Source of the DNA: Neomoorella stamsii
GTDB taxonomy: Bacteria > Bacillota > DSM-521 > Neomoorellales > Neomoorellaceae
Direction: 5' to 3'
Assembly: GCF_002995805.1 (NCBI RefSeq)
Contig: NZ_PVXL01000050.1
Span: 62,001 to 126,000, forward strand
DNA: 64,000 nucleotides
Below the pieces are notes generated by a model. It saw nothing but the letters and a program-made list of their open reading frames with translations. It was not told where the DNA came from and did not search any database. Below are positions 19,071-28,391 of the stretch, piece after piece. Numbering within the stretch: position 1 is the first letter of the stretch; the number at the start of each line of letters is the position of its first letter. Position numbers and translations under genes: made by a program.

Positions 19071-19167
19071 GATCGTAAAATAGAATTGACCCCCAATCGT
19101 CAAGTAAAACTGACCCACCTTATGATAAAATCTCCCTCGAGAGGGGGAGATAAAAGAGGTAGTCAGC

Positions 19168-19323
19168 ATGTATAAATGGTAGCCCATCAAGGCACTGCAT
19201 GCCCAGAGGGTAAGCATCAAGAAAATAGCCTGGACAGTGGGTGTATCCAGGAATACCGTCAGGAAGTATCTTAAAGAGACCAATCCACCACAGTTTAAAG
19301 CCAGGGAGTACGAAAAAATATAA
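19168..19323 (+). pseudogene. IS21-type IstA transposase remnant
   Basis: 51 codons resemble the IstA N-terminus: IKALHAQRVSIKKIAW followed by TVGVSRNTVRKYLKE, a helix-turn-helix. A TAG interrupts codon 5 and a TAA ends the frame. The sequence from 19071 to 19167, where the PIN gene is lost, may be the left end of this element. Confidence 0.65.
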
Positions 19324-19369
19324 TGGACCCAGAAAGCTAGACACAAAAACAGGGGGTCCTAAGCGTCAA

Positions 19370-19624
19370 ATGAGCGTACGGAAAAAATATCCAACTGATT
19401 TTAAAGCAAAAGTTGTGCTGGAAATTCTTAAAGAGGAGGAGTCTATTTCCCAGTTATCCTCTGAATACGGTATTCACCCATCCATCCTTAACCGCTGGAG
19501 AAATATGGTGGTAGAAAAGTTGTCATCCTTCAAAAAGGGCCTGACCGTTTTCATCAACAAAGTCTATGACTTGAAGGTGGCAACTGGACTTAATTACCTT
19601 CTGGAGAAACTCCTTTCTTTCTAA
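19370..19624 (+). pseudogene. IS3-family OrfA remnant
   Basis: The first 57 residues are typical of an IS3/IS150 OrfA: RKKYPTDFKAKVVLEILKEE, then SEYGIHPSILNRWR, a helix-turn-helix. After KLSSFKKG the similarity stops and the frame runs on in unrelated sequence to 19624. OrfB is absent. Nothing recognisable lies between 19625 and about 19880. Confidence 0.65.
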
Positions 19625-19879
19625 TAACGGTTTAGAGGTGAGATTGGCTTTTACTGGCGTAATGCCATTAGTAACTCGGAGAATTGGCTACGGCTTTCCA
19701 TGTGCCGCTTTTTGTGCGTCTCGTGTTGGCATACCTTTTCCCTCTTGCCTTCTTTCCTCCTGCCGTATTACCAGTATTCCCTAAGATTTATTCTCGAGTG
19801 CCTCTGGAATTTTTCTCCCAGGCCCACCTCCTTATTTACTACCATTTTTCTTTGCAGAACACCTATACCCTTATTCGTA

Positions 19880-20559
19880 CATCTATCCGCAAGTTGCTGC
19901 ACTCCCTGACCAGGAAAGCCGACTTTGATTCCCAGCTTCTTGCCGGGCTGAAACTGAATTACCAGGAGAGGAAGAAACCGGCCATTGACTGGAGTAATGC
20001 TGAGGCCCGGGAAGTGCTTCTCAACGATTTAGTTAACGATGCCCTGCGGGTGCTGGAGGTGACGGCCACCCTTCCCCTCACGGAAACCGAACCAAAGCTC
20101 CGGACTATCTTAGAAAAGGTCACCTTTCAGGATATCGACCCCAAGGCAGACGGTAAAGAATTTCAAATCAAAATGGGTGTAGCTGAAGATCGGCTCATCT
20201 CCACGGTCGATCACGATATGCGCCATGGTAGAAAATCAGCAGCCCGTACCTTCAACGGGTATAAGACTCATATTGCCATGGTTCAGGAGTTCGAGTTCAT
20301 TGGCGCGGTGGAAGTAACCCCCGGTAACATCTACGACGGCCAGGTGGCCAAAGACCTCATTTGACCAGCAACCCGAGGACCGGCGGCCCCAGCGTATGAT
20401 AGGGGACCATTGCTATGGCGCCGGCCCCATCTGTAAAGGCATGGAAGAACGCCACATCGAGGTGGTGGACCCAGTAACCGAAGCCAGGGACCCCCGGTGG
20501 TTCTCTTCAAGAAAATCGACTTTCAAATGGACCTTGAGGCCGAACCCTGCCGTCTCCTT
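19880..20559 (+). pseudogene. IS1182-family transposase remnant, frameshifted
   Basis: The middle of an IS1182-type DDE transposase is readable: the DNDLVNDALR-like segment NDLVNDALRVLE, then STVDHDMRHGRKSA, FNGYKTHIAM and VEVTPGNIYDGQ. The N-terminal third is missing. At about 20360 a stop interrupts the frame, and the reading continues in the next frame (DQQPEDRRPQRMIGDHCYG) to 20559. The element is dead. A short related piece lies after ssrA. Confidence 0.75.
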
Positions 20560-20684
20560 ATAACGTTCATCGCGCCTTCCTCAAGGCTTCGCGTAAGCAT
20601 CCCACGCCTCGCGATTATTTAATCTTCTTTTACCTAAAATTAACCTTGGTTTCCTAATTTTTTAACATGGATATGCTATATTCT

Positions 20685-20708
20685 TTTATGAAAAAAATTT
20701 TTCATAAA
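20685..20708. promoter_or_regulatory. AT-rich palindrome
   Basis: TTTATGAAAAA / TTTTTCATAAA with a 2-base centre. It sits in the leader of the TOBE remnant, 38 bases before GGGAGGA. It could be an operator left from the lost gene. No regulator is evident. Confidence 0.35.
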
Positions 20709-20760
20709 GTATTTGGTCGTGAAATACAGGGAGGACAAGTTTAAGTATGGCTAAAGATCG

Positions 20761-20976
20761 GCTTTGCGTCCAGAAGCCCTGCTGCTTAAACCCTGGCGGG
20801 GCAACGGCGGACTTTAGGGCCGCGTGCTGCGCAGTTTTTACCGGGGCCGGGAGGTAGAATGTTTTGTAGCTGTAGGCAATCAAACCCTACGGGTGATGAT
20901 GCTGGGGAAGACAGCCTGGGTCCCAGGGCAAGAGGTTGAAGTAGAGGTTAAAGAGGGATTGGTGTTGGTAGCTTAA
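20761..20976 (+). pseudogene. C-terminal (TOBE) remnant of an ABC-importer ATPase
   Basis: The frame reads LRPEALLLKPWRGNGGL, a TAG, then GRVLRSFYRGREVECF and VPGQEVEVEVKEGLVLVA and a stop. The RPE motif and the beta-rich pattern are those of TOBE domains at the end of sugar/iron-type ABC ATPases. The nucleotide-binding domain is missing. It directly precedes the isomerase-like gene, so the lost ATPase was probably the upstream member of that operon. It does not match the tail of the complete ATPase at 24.97-26.12 kb. Confidence 0.65.
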
Positions 20977-20992
20977 AGAGAGGTGGAGAAGG

Positions 20993-21799
20993 TTGCAGAT
21001 TGGTGTGGCTTCGGAATTATTACGTTCACTTAGTTTGCCGGCAGTTATTGACCTGGCAGCAGCTACGGGATTTCAAGCCATAGAGGTGTGGCTGGATCAC
21101 TGGCAGCGCAACGGCTTGAAACCAGCACAGCTTTTGCGGTACTTGTGTTCTAGCGGCCTAATCTGGACCGTACATGCTGACATGCGCGATTTAAATCTTA
21201 TCTCAACCAACACCGGCATCCGCCAGGAATCGCTTCGTCAGGTTAAAGAAGCTATCCACCTAGCAGCGGCCATTGAAGCCCAAGTACTAACCATCCATCC
21301 AGGACGATTGAGCTCTAGTAAGGACCGGCCGGAAGATTTCTGGCCGAAACAAGTTGAGGTTTTTCATCATTTAGCGGAAACGGCTGCCGTTGCCGGCGTA
21401 CAATTAGGAGTTGAAAACATGGAGCCGCGCGCAGGTGAGTTTGTGGTTGGCCTGGACGATTTAGAGCGCCTGCTGGCGGCGGTGGACAGTCCTAACCTCG
21501 GAGTGACCCTGGATCTTGCCCATCTCTTCGGGCAGCCAGGGGCGAGAGAGTTCGTTGGCCGGGTACCGCACCTAGTTAATGTCCACTTGAGCGACGCCGC
21601 GCCAGGCCGTTGCCATCTTCCCCTGGGCCAAGGAGAGTTAGACTATGAGGGGCTTTTGGATACCCTACGCCAGCGCTACGATGGCCTGCTAATATTGGAG
21701 GGCTATACCCCTGGTCCCCTTGGCCGGGAACGGGAAATTCTCGCTTACCTGTATGGGAAATGGCAAGAATATATAGTTCAAAAGATGATACCTCAATAG
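20993..21799 (+). CDS. Sugar phosphate isomerase/epimerase-like TIM barrel protein
   Basis: 268 residues of the AP-endonuclease-2/xylose-isomerase-like superfamily. Metal-binding positions are visible in order: TIHPGR, LGVENME, LGVTLDLAHLF, VNVHLSDA and LILEGY. The TTG start at 20993 follows GAGGTGGAG. The substrate is unknown. The gene begins 17 bases after the TOBE remnant, suggesting it was once part of a transporter operon. Confidence 0.8.
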   Translation: MQIGVASELLRSLSLPAVIDLAAATGFQAIEVWLDHWQRNGLKPAQLLRYLCSSGLIWTVHADMRDLNLISTNTGIRQESLRQVKEAIHLAAAIEAQVLTIHPGRLSSSKDRPEDFWPKQVEVFHHLAETAAVAGVQLGVENMEPRAGEFVVGLDDLERLLAAVDSPNLGVTLDLAHLFGQPGAREFVGRVPHLVNVHLSDAAPGRCHLPLGQGELDYEGLLDTLRQRYDGLLILEGYTPGPLGREREILAYLYGKWQEYIVQKMIPQ

Positions 21800-21984
21800 C
21801 CATAGGAGAAGGTTTGGCTTTTTTAAATAAAACGATTTCCCCGCCTGCGTTTATAGGGTCCAGAATTTAGCAGGTGTTTACACAAACTTTAATCTTCTTT
21901 TAAACCTGGCTAACCTGCCCTTAACTGTATGGCAACATTTTTACCATAAAATAAACCAGTAAGCAAAGGCAGTAGAATAAAAAA

Positions 21985-22122
21985 GTGAGCAAGGAGAGAG
22001 AACATGATAAATTGCAAGGAACATTAAATCTGGCAAGGAAACTCGGACAGGTTGCGGCTCAGGCAACCTGGCGCAAGGAGCCGGTGGAGGAGCTCCGACG
22101 CAAAGTATCCACAAATGAATAA
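21985..22122 (+). CDS. Possible 45-residue protein
   Basis: A GTG-initiated frame of 45 codons (starting MSKEREHDKLQG, with LARKLGQVAAQA and ending RRKVSTNE) has normal-looking codon use and charged helical character. The ribosome site is weak, so it may instead be a fragment. It lies 67 bases before the binding-protein gene. I do not recognise it. The rest of 21800-22189 shows no other gene. Confidence 0.3.
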   Translation: MSKEREHDKLQGTLNLARKLGQVAAQATWRKEPVEELRRKVSTNE

Positions 22123-22189
22123 TGGTACATCAACTCGAAAAACCTTGGCGGACGGCCGCCGGCCAAGTGGTTTAGTAGGAGGATGATCC

Positions 22190-23251
22190 ATGGCTAATGT
22201 TTTTAAGTACGGCAAGAAAGCTATAATGGCAACTCTCTTATTAATCCTGATAGTTGTCACTTCAGCTTGTTCAAGTAAAGCTCCGGCCCAAGGAGAAAAT
22301 AATAACCCTGGCATGGGGAATTCTAATTCTTTCGGCAAAATGGTTCTCTATACTTCACAGCCCCAGGATGATGTTACCAAGTTATTAGACGGTTTTAAGG
22401 CCAAATACCCGGGGGTCGACGTGCAGGTGTTTCGTTCCGGCACTGAAGAGGTGATCTCTCGCTTTACTATGGAAGCCCAGGGCGGCAAACCCCAGGCTGA
22501 TGTCCTGTTCCTGGCCGATGCTCCCACTTTCCAGCGCTTAAAAGACCAGTGCTTCCTGGAAGCCTACACTTCCCCCGAACTGAACGAAATTAACCCGGAC
22601 TTTGTGGATCCAGACCATATGTATGCCGGCACCAAGTTGATAGCTACGGGCATTGTTTATAATACTTCAGCTCCCAAACCTGAAGCCACCTGGCAGTTCC
22701 TGCTCTCGGAGCAGGCTAAAAACAAGGTAGTTATGCCCAGCCCCTTTTATTCTGGTGCGGCTGCCTTTAACCTGAGTGTTCTTACCCGGGAGGGTTTCGC
22801 CGGCTGGAATTTCTTTGAGAAGCTAAAGGCTAACGGGGTGCAGATTGTTAAAGGCAACGGGGATGTCAAAAAGATGGTAGCCAGCGGTGAAAAGCCTTAC
22901 GGCATTCTCATTAACTTTGAAGCCCTCAAAGCTAAAAAACAGGGATCACCCGTAGATTTTATCTACCCCAGGGAGGGCCTGCCGGTTATTACCGAACCGG
23001 TTGCTATTGTCAAGGGGGCACCTCACCCGGAAATGGCCAGGAAGTTTGTTGATTTTGTACTTTCCAAGGAAGGGCAACAATTGGCAGCGAAGATAGGTTT
23101 TTACATGCCTGTTCGTAAAGATGTACCACCTCCGGAGGGTTACCCGCCACTGAGTGAAATTAAGTTTTTACAACGGGACCCTAAAGAACTAGCCCTGGTC
23201 CGGGAGGATGACAAAAAGAAATTCGCCGATCTCTTCAATCTACCCAAATAG
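22190..23251 (+). CDS. ABC transporter substrate-binding lipoprotein, ferric-type
   Basis: 353 residues beginning with a lipoprotein signal that ends VVTSACSS (lipobox cysteine). The mature part has the periplasmic-binding-protein plan of the Fe3+/thiamine group: LYTSQPQDDVTKLLDGFKA at the start, FRSGTEEVISRF, and VPVRKDVP-like MPVRKDVPPPEG near the end. It is anchored outside the membrane and hands substrate to the following permease. Iron is the most likely cargo, but 2-aminoethylphosphonate or another ligand is possible. TAGGAGGATG precedes the ATG. Confidence 0.85.
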   Translation: MANVFKYGKKAIMATLLLILIVVTSACSSKAPAQGENNNPGMGNSNSFGKMVLYTSQPQDDVTKLLDGFKAKYPGVDVQVFRSGTEEVISRFTMEAQGGKPQADVLFLADAPTFQRLKDQCFLEAYTSPELNEINPDFVDPDHMYAGTKLIATGIVYNTSAPKPEATWQFLLSEQAKNKVVMPSPFYSGAAAFNLSVLTREGFAGWNFFEKLKANGVQIVKGNGDVKKMVASGEKPYGILINFEALKAKKQGSPVDFIYPREGLPVITEPVAIVKGAPHPEMARKFVDFVLSKEGQQLAAKIGFYMPVRKDVPPPEGYPPLSEIKFLQRDPKELALVREDDKKKFADLFNLPK

Positions 23252-23267
23252 GTGGGGGTAATAAATT

Positions 23268-24950
23268 GTGATGCGCCTTGCAACTAAAGAAAAGCCGGTT
23301 ACCCTGGCTGTGGTGGGCGCTGTTCTGGCCCTCACCACAGCTTACCCTTTAATCCGTCTCCTTTTGGCCGGTTTTTTCACACCTATTGAGGGGTTTACCC
23401 TGGCACCCCTGCTTCAGGTAGTGTTTCAAAAAGCCACCTGGACGGTTCTCTATAACACGGTGGTGGTTTCCCTAGCAGCTACAGCTATTTCCTCGATCCT
23501 GGGGATAACCCTGGCCTGGCTTGTGGTTAAAAGTGACTTGCCGTGTAAAAGCGTGATTAATATTGCCACGCTGCTATTTCTATTTTTGCCGCCGTATGTT
23601 CATGGTTTAGCCTGGCTCCAGCTCTGGGGTCCCGTGGGCTGGTTTAACCAGTTAGCAAGTTTTATCGCAGGTAAAAAAATAGTACTCTGGAATGTCTATG
23701 GCTTGGACGGCACGATTCTTCTCTTGGGACTCCTGCATTATCCCTTTGTTTACATGACGACTGCCACCGCCCTGGGGAATATTCCCCCGGAAGAAGAAGA
23801 GGTGGCTTTCACATACGGGGTAAGCCGGAGTCGCGTTGTACGACGGGTTACATTACCCCTGGCCCTTCCCGGTATTGCCGCCGGGAGTATCCTGGCCTTT
23901 GTAAGCTCCGTGGGTAATTTCGGTATCCCTGCCCTGGTTGCCCTGCCTGCCGGCAAAATACTCCTTACCACTTATATTTTTCAGCAGGTAGTCGGTTTTA
24001 GCAGTATTTCCTTTGCCAGGGTGTCTCTATTGGCTACCCTGGGAGCCATGCTGGCGATAACCGGTATGATGGTGCAAAATTTGTTTTTAAAACACCAGCA
24101 TTTTACAGTTTTGACCAAAAAGACAGCCCCTTTGTACTACTCCCTGGGGCGGGTCCGCATTCCCCTGGCGGTATTCCTTTATTCTTTTCTGGCCTGCGCC
24201 ACAATAGCTCCTTTAATAGCCATGTTTTTAAACTCCCTTCTTCCTGCTTATGGCGTACCCCTCACCCTGGAGACAATCACTTTAAAAAATTACCGGTTTA
24301 TTCTGGCCGACTTGAATGCTACCCGGCGGGCCATTGCCACCAGTTTTATCCTGGCAGGCGGAACTACCTTAATAACTATACCCCTGAGCTTTGTTGTAGC
24401 CCGGGGAATAGCGGAAAAGCGAAGTAAATTCTATCTCTGGGTGGACAGGTTGGGAACAATACCCTATACCCTACCTGGTACAGTACTCGCTTTGGCTGTA
24501 ATACTGGCCTGGGTGGACCCCTGGATCCCCATTCCTATTTACGGCAGTATAGTAATGATTTTGCTGGCTTATATAGCCCGCTTTTTTACCCTCGCCGCGC
24601 GTAACCTGACCGCCGGTTTTGCTCAACTCAACCCTTCTTACACCGAGGTTGCCCGGGTCCTGGGTATCCGGCCCTGGCAGTGCTTGTGGAAAATTTCCCT
24701 GCCCCTCCTGCGACCCAATATCCAAAATGCCGCCCTGCTGGTTTTCATTACTGCCCTTACCGAACTGACGGTGTCAAGCCTGCTCTGGATATCAGGATCG
24801 GAGACTATTGGAGTTACGATCTACAACCTTGAAGCGGCAGGGTATACCACTTATAGTACCGCCTTTGCCACCCTGGTGGTCCTCTTTTTTGGCGTGTTCT
24901 TCCTGCTGTTAAAAAGAACCAGGCTGCAGACTTTTTTACCCGGGAGGTAA
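23268..24950 (+). CDS. ABC transporter permease, duplicated (FbpB-like)
   Basis: A 560-residue permease with about twelve membrane helices, formed by two fused binding-protein-dependent permease domains. Each half carries an EAA loop: EEEEVAFTYGVSRSRVVRRV in the first half and YTEVARVLGIRPWQCLWKI in the second. This is the layout of ferric-iron-type importers (FbpB/SfuB). Starts GTG 23268 or ATG 23271 are equivalent, and GGTGGGGG lies upstream. It follows the binding protein by 16 bases. Confidence 0.88.
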   Translation: MMRLATKEKPVTLAVVGAVLALTTAYPLIRLLLAGFFTPIEGFTLAPLLQVVFQKATWTVLYNTVVVSLAATAISSILGITLAWLVVKSDLPCKSVINIATLLFLFLPPYVHGLAWLQLWGPVGWFNQLASFIAGKKIVLWNVYGLDGTILLLGLLHYPFVYMTTATALGNIPPEEEEVAFTYGVSRSRVVRRVTLPLALPGIAAGSILAFVSSVGNFGIPALVALPAGKILLTTYIFQQVVGFSSISFARVSLLATLGAMLAITGMMVQNLFLKHQHFTVLTKKTAPLYYSLGRVRIPLAVFLYSFLACATIAPLIAMFLNSLLPAYGVPLTLETITLKNYRFILADLNATRRAIATSFILAGGTTLITIPLSFVVARGIAEKRSKFYLWVDRLGTIPYTLPGTVLALAVILAWVDPWIPIPIYGSIVMILLAYIARFFTLAARNLTAGFAQLNPSYTEVARVLGIRPWQCLWKISLPLLRPNIQNAALLVFITALTELTVSSLLWISGSETIGVTIYNLEAAGYTTYSTAFATLVVLFFGVFFLLLKRTRLQTFLPGR

Positions 24951-24972
24951 CCCATGTCCAAACTTATAGTTG

Positions 24973-26118
24973 ATGGTATTTCATAAAAACTTTGGTAGCG
25001 TGACGGCCTTGCAGAAGATTAGCCTGGAAGTGGCTGAAGGGGAGTTTATCTGCCTCCTTGGTCCCAGCGGTTCCGGGAAAACAACCCTTTTACGTATAAT
25101 TGCCGGCCTGGAGCAGGCTACTAGCGGTAAGATTATCCTCGACGGTAAAACCATTACTCGGGGAGCGTGGCACCTGCCGGCAGAGCAACGCCAGGTAGGC
25201 CTGGTGTTTCAGAATTATGCCGTATGGCCTCATATGACGGTGGAGGAAAATGTGGCTTTCCCCCTGGCAAGTCTCCCTTTGAACCGGGGGGAGAAAGAAG
25301 AAAAGGTAAGGAGAGCTATCCGTGCAGTTGGTCTGGCCGGACTAGAAAAGCGCAGCCCCGCCCAGCTAAGTGGCGGGCAACTCCAACGGGTGGCCCTGGC
25401 CCGGGCTTTAGTTACCAATCCGCGTGTAATGCTCTTTGACGAACCCCTCTCTAACCTCGATGCCAGGCTGAGGGATGAGATGCGCTCCCAACTCCGCACC
25501 TGGCACCAGGAGTTAAAGTTGACTACTGTTTATGTAACCCATGACCAGGCTGAAGCTATGGCTATGGCCGACCGCGTGGCCGTTATGGCAGAAGGCAGGC
25601 TCCAGCAGATAGGCGGCCCGACCGAGATTTATCGCGAGCCGTGCAACCATTTTGTGGCCCGGTTTCTTGGTAAGGCTAATTTTAGTGCGGGAATGGTTCT
25701 CCGAAGTGTTGGCAGCGGCGAAAACCACAGTTACTTGATAAAGAGTTTAATGGGGGAGATAATTGCCCGGAGCAGAGAGCCCCTAACCCCTGGCACGCAG
25801 GTGGAGGTTGTAATCAGGCCTGAGGATGTGGAAATACTTCCTCCTTTGGACAGGCAAAAGGGCGGTAACTGGCGAGTAACGGAGGTTGAATTTGGAGGTC
25901 CAATGACTACTTATCGCGTAAACTTCGAGGAAGGCGGGGCAAGCTGGTATGTTATGGCCTTGGGACAGCCCCGGTATCCGGTTGGTAGTGAAGTTGAATT
26001 AAAGGTGCGGGATGCCTGGGTACTGCCCACGGCCGTTGAGCAGGGGCAAATCATGGAGGATAGAAGAAGCTCAGGCATTTCCCTCAGGCCTCAGCGGGTA
26101 GCTGTTGTTTCAGCGTAA
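24973..26118 (+). CDS. ABC transporter ATPase (FbpC-like), frameshifted at the start
   Basis: Energises the preceding permease. It shows Walker A GPSGSGKTT, the Q-loop LVFQNYAVWPH, signature LSGGQLQRVALARAL, Walker B VMLFDEP, the H-loop YVTHDQAEA and a C-terminal TOBE region (VIRPEDVEIL). The natural start is ATG 24954 after GGAGGTAA, reading MSKLIVDGIS. A single extra T near 24984 then creates a stop, and the rest of the protein is in the next frame. The coordinates given assume restart at ATG 24973 (a TTG at 24970 is also in frame). It is either mutated, weakly expressed by reinitiation, or a sequencing error. Confidence 0.75.
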   Translation: MVFHKNFGSVTALQKISLEVAEGEFICLLGPSGSGKTTLLRIIAGLEQATSGKIILDGKTITRGAWHLPAEQRQVGLVFQNYAVWPHMTVEENVAFPLASLPLNRGEKEEKVRRAIRAVGLAGLEKRSPAQLSGGQLQRVALARALVTNPRVMLFDEPLSNLDARLRDEMRSQLRTWHQELKLTTVYVTHDQAEAMAMADRVAVMAEGRLQQIGGPTEIYREPCNHFVARFLGKANFSAGMVLRSVGSGENHSYLIKSLMGEIIARSREPLTPGTQVEVVIRPEDVEILPPLDRQKGGNWRVTEVEFGGPMTTYRVNFEEGGASWYVMALGQPRYPVGSEVELKVRDAWVLPTAVEQGQIMEDRRSSGISLRPQRVAVVSA

Positions 26119-26243
26119 ATAATAACTGCGACTATATTAATCAAAGGCCGTGTGGAGAGCCCATGTTTATTTTTGTTCACAAAGCAACTCCCTCAAGAAT
26201 AGTGTAATTGCAGCCCCTTGTATACGGGAAGAAAGTGAAAGAA

Positions 26244-28364
26244 ATGGCCCTACGGCTACCGGGAATAGTCTGGATCTTCTTCGCCTTTGTGCCCTGGATC
26301 CTGTACTGGGCGCTGTCCGGCCTGGGGCTTTGGACGGCGGCCATTACGGCCGGCCTGGCGTCGGCTCTGGCCTTAAACGCCTTCCGCCTGGCGCGGCAGC
26401 AGGGGAAGACGATGGAACTGGTGACGCTTGGTTTCTTCGCCGCCCACTTCGCGGCGACCGTCGTCCTGGGGTCGCCCTTCTTCAAGGTCTACGACGCCGT
26501 GCTGGTCGGCGCCACCCTGGCGGCGATGGCCTGGGGGACGCTCTTGGCCGGCAGCCCCTTCACCCACCAGTACGCCCGCGAGGACTGGCCGCGCGAATAC
26601 TGGCTCCATCCCCTCTTTTACCGCACCAACGCCCTGATTACGGCAGTCTGGGGTACGATTTTTACCTTCAACGCCGCGCTGGGTGTGCTGGCGCTTGCCT
26701 GGCCGGAGGCCCGCCTATGGCTCACCGTGGCCGTCCCCAACGCCGCCATCGGGGCCGGCATCGCTTTTTCCCTTTTCTTCCCCAGCTGGTACCCCAAACA
26801 CTTCCTGGCGCGGGAAATAGCCGTCCGCGAGCCGTACCGGTGGCCGGACCCGGTCTTCGGCCCCGCGCGGCCGGCCGGTGAAGCCGAACACGACGTCATC
26901 GTCGTGGGCGCCGGCATCGGCGGCCTTACGGCGGCGGCCTTCCTGGCGCGGCGGGGCCTGAAAGTGCTGGTGGCGGAGCAGCACCACCGCCCGGGCGGCT
27001 TCTGCACCTCGTGGGAGCGGTACGTGCGGCGGGACGGCGAGTTGCGCTACGTTTTCGACGCGGGGGTGCACGACGTCAGCGGGCTGGGACCGCGCGGCCC
27101 GGTGACCAATCTTTTGCGTCGGCTGGAAATCGGCGACCGGCTGGAATGGCGGCGGGTGGGCCACGAATACGTGCTGCCCGGCTTCCGGCTCAAGGTGCCC
27201 GGCACGGCAGAGGAACTGGTCGAGGCCCTGCAGGCGCGCTTTCCCGCGGAGCGGGAGGCTATAGCTACCTTTTTCGCCGAGATGGAGGGCGTATACCGCG
27301 ACCTCTACGCCGGCGTGGAGCGCACCGGCGGCGTGCCGTGCCCGCCGCGCACGCCGGGGGAGATGCTGGCCTACCCGCGCACCCACCCGTATGCCTTCCA
27401 CTGGATGGACATCCCCTACACGGTCATGCTGGAGCGGTTTTTCCAGGATGCCTCTTTGAAACGGTTCCTGCTCCTCCTGACGGGCTACCTGAGCGACCGG
27501 CCGGAAGCGCTCACCGCCGCCCAGATGGCCCCCCTTTTCGGCTACTACTTCGACGGCGGCTGCTACCCTGTGGGCGGCTCCCAGGCCCTTGCCGACGTGC
27601 TGGCAGACGTGATCGAGGCGCACGGCGGCCGGGTACTCATGCGCGCACCCGTAGAGCGCATCCTCATCGAAGAAGGCCGGGCCGCGGGCGTAATCCTGGC
27701 CGGCAGACAAGTCCACCGTGCCGGGGCCGTCATCTCCAACGCCGACGTCCGCAAGACCTTCCTGGAACTGGTGGGGCGGGAACACCTGCCGCCCGACTTT
27801 GTGCGGCGCATTGAAGGCCTGGAATTTTCCACCTCGGCCTTCGCGGTCTTCCTGGGCGTCGACTTCGTACCGGACCTGGAGCCAGTTACGCTGGTTCACA
27901 CCGAAGACGGTCGGGGGCTTGGCATAATGACTCCCTCCAGCGTCGATCCCGGCCTGGCGCCGCCCGGACACGCCGCCATCACCCTGCTGACCCTGGTCCC
28001 CCAGGCGGAGGCAACAACCTGGGACCGCCGGATGCCCGACTATGCCCGGCGCAAAAGAGAGTTCGGCGACGCGTTGATCACCCTGGCCGAACGGGTGCTC
28101 CCCGGCCTGCGGGAGCACATCGTCTTCCGGGAGGAGGCTAGCCCGGCTACGTTCGCCCGCTATGCCTGGACGACGGGCGGTGCCATCTACGGCCCCGCCG
28201 GTCAGTGGCGGCCCCCGGCCAAAAGCCCAGTGGAGCGGCTCTACCTGGCCGGCGCCGGCGTTTTCCCGGGGGCGGGCATCGAGGCGGTGGTCATCTCCGG
28301 CACCCTGGCTGCCGACGCCCTATATCCTGACGTCAAAACCAGAACTCCCGGTACAGGCACCTGA
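26244..28364 (+). CDS. Membrane-anchored FAD-dependent oxidoreductase (phytoene desaturase/CrtISO-like)
   Basis: 706 residues in two parts. The first 200 or so residues are hydrophobic with five or six predicted membrane helices. From about residue 215 a Rossmann FAD-binding domain starts (VIVVGAGIGGLTAAAFLARR ... EQHHRPGG), with the carotenoid-desaturase-type body and a C-terminal YLAGAGVFPGAGIEAVVISG cofactor motif. It probably oxidises or isomerises a lipid-like substrate at the membrane. The N-terminal fusion is unusual. The start is uncertain: ATG 26244 or GTG 26235, with no good ribosome site. Base composition is clearly more GC-rich than the genes on either side, suggesting transfer. 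Confidence 0.8.
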   Translation: MALRLPGIVWIFFAFVPWILYWALSGLGLWTAAITAGLASALALNAFRLARQQGKTMELVTLGFFAAHFAATVVLGSPFFKVYDAVLVGATLAAMAWGTLLAGSPFTHQYAREDWPREYWLHPLFYRTNALITAVWGTIFTFNAALGVLALAWPEARLWLTVAVPNAAIGAGIAFSLFFPSWYPKHFLAREIAVREPYRWPDPVFGPARPAGEAEHDVIVVGAGIGGLTAAAFLARRGLKVLVAEQHHRPGGFCTSWERYVRRDGELRYVFDAGVHDVSGLGPRGPVTNLLRRLEIGDRLEWRRVGHEYVLPGFRLKVPGTAEELVEALQARFPAEREAIATFFAEMEGVYRDLYAGVERTGGVPCPPRTPGEMLAYPRTHPYAFHWMDIPYTVMLERFFQDASLKRFLLLLTGYLSDRPEALTAAQMAPLFGYYFDGGCYPVGGSQALADVLADVIEAHGGRVLMRAPVERILIEEGRAAGVILAGRQVHRAGAVISNADVRKTFLELVGREHLPPDFVRRIEGLEFSTSAFAVFLGVDFVPDLEPVTLVHTEDGRGLGIMTPSSVDPGLAPPGHAAITLLTLVPQAEATTWDRRMPDYARRKREFGDALITLAERVLPGLREHIVFREEASPATFARYAWTTGGAIYGPAGQWRPPAKSPVERLYLAGAGVFPGAGIEAVVISGTLAADALYPDVKTRTPGTGT

Positions 28365-28391
28365 AAACGCGTGCACAAAAAGGAGGCTTAC

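Noticed and set aside
26715-28118. 467-codon minus-strand frame opposite the FAD oxidoreductase
   Set aside because: High GC removes stop codons on the other strand. The translated sequence is low-complexity and has no motif.
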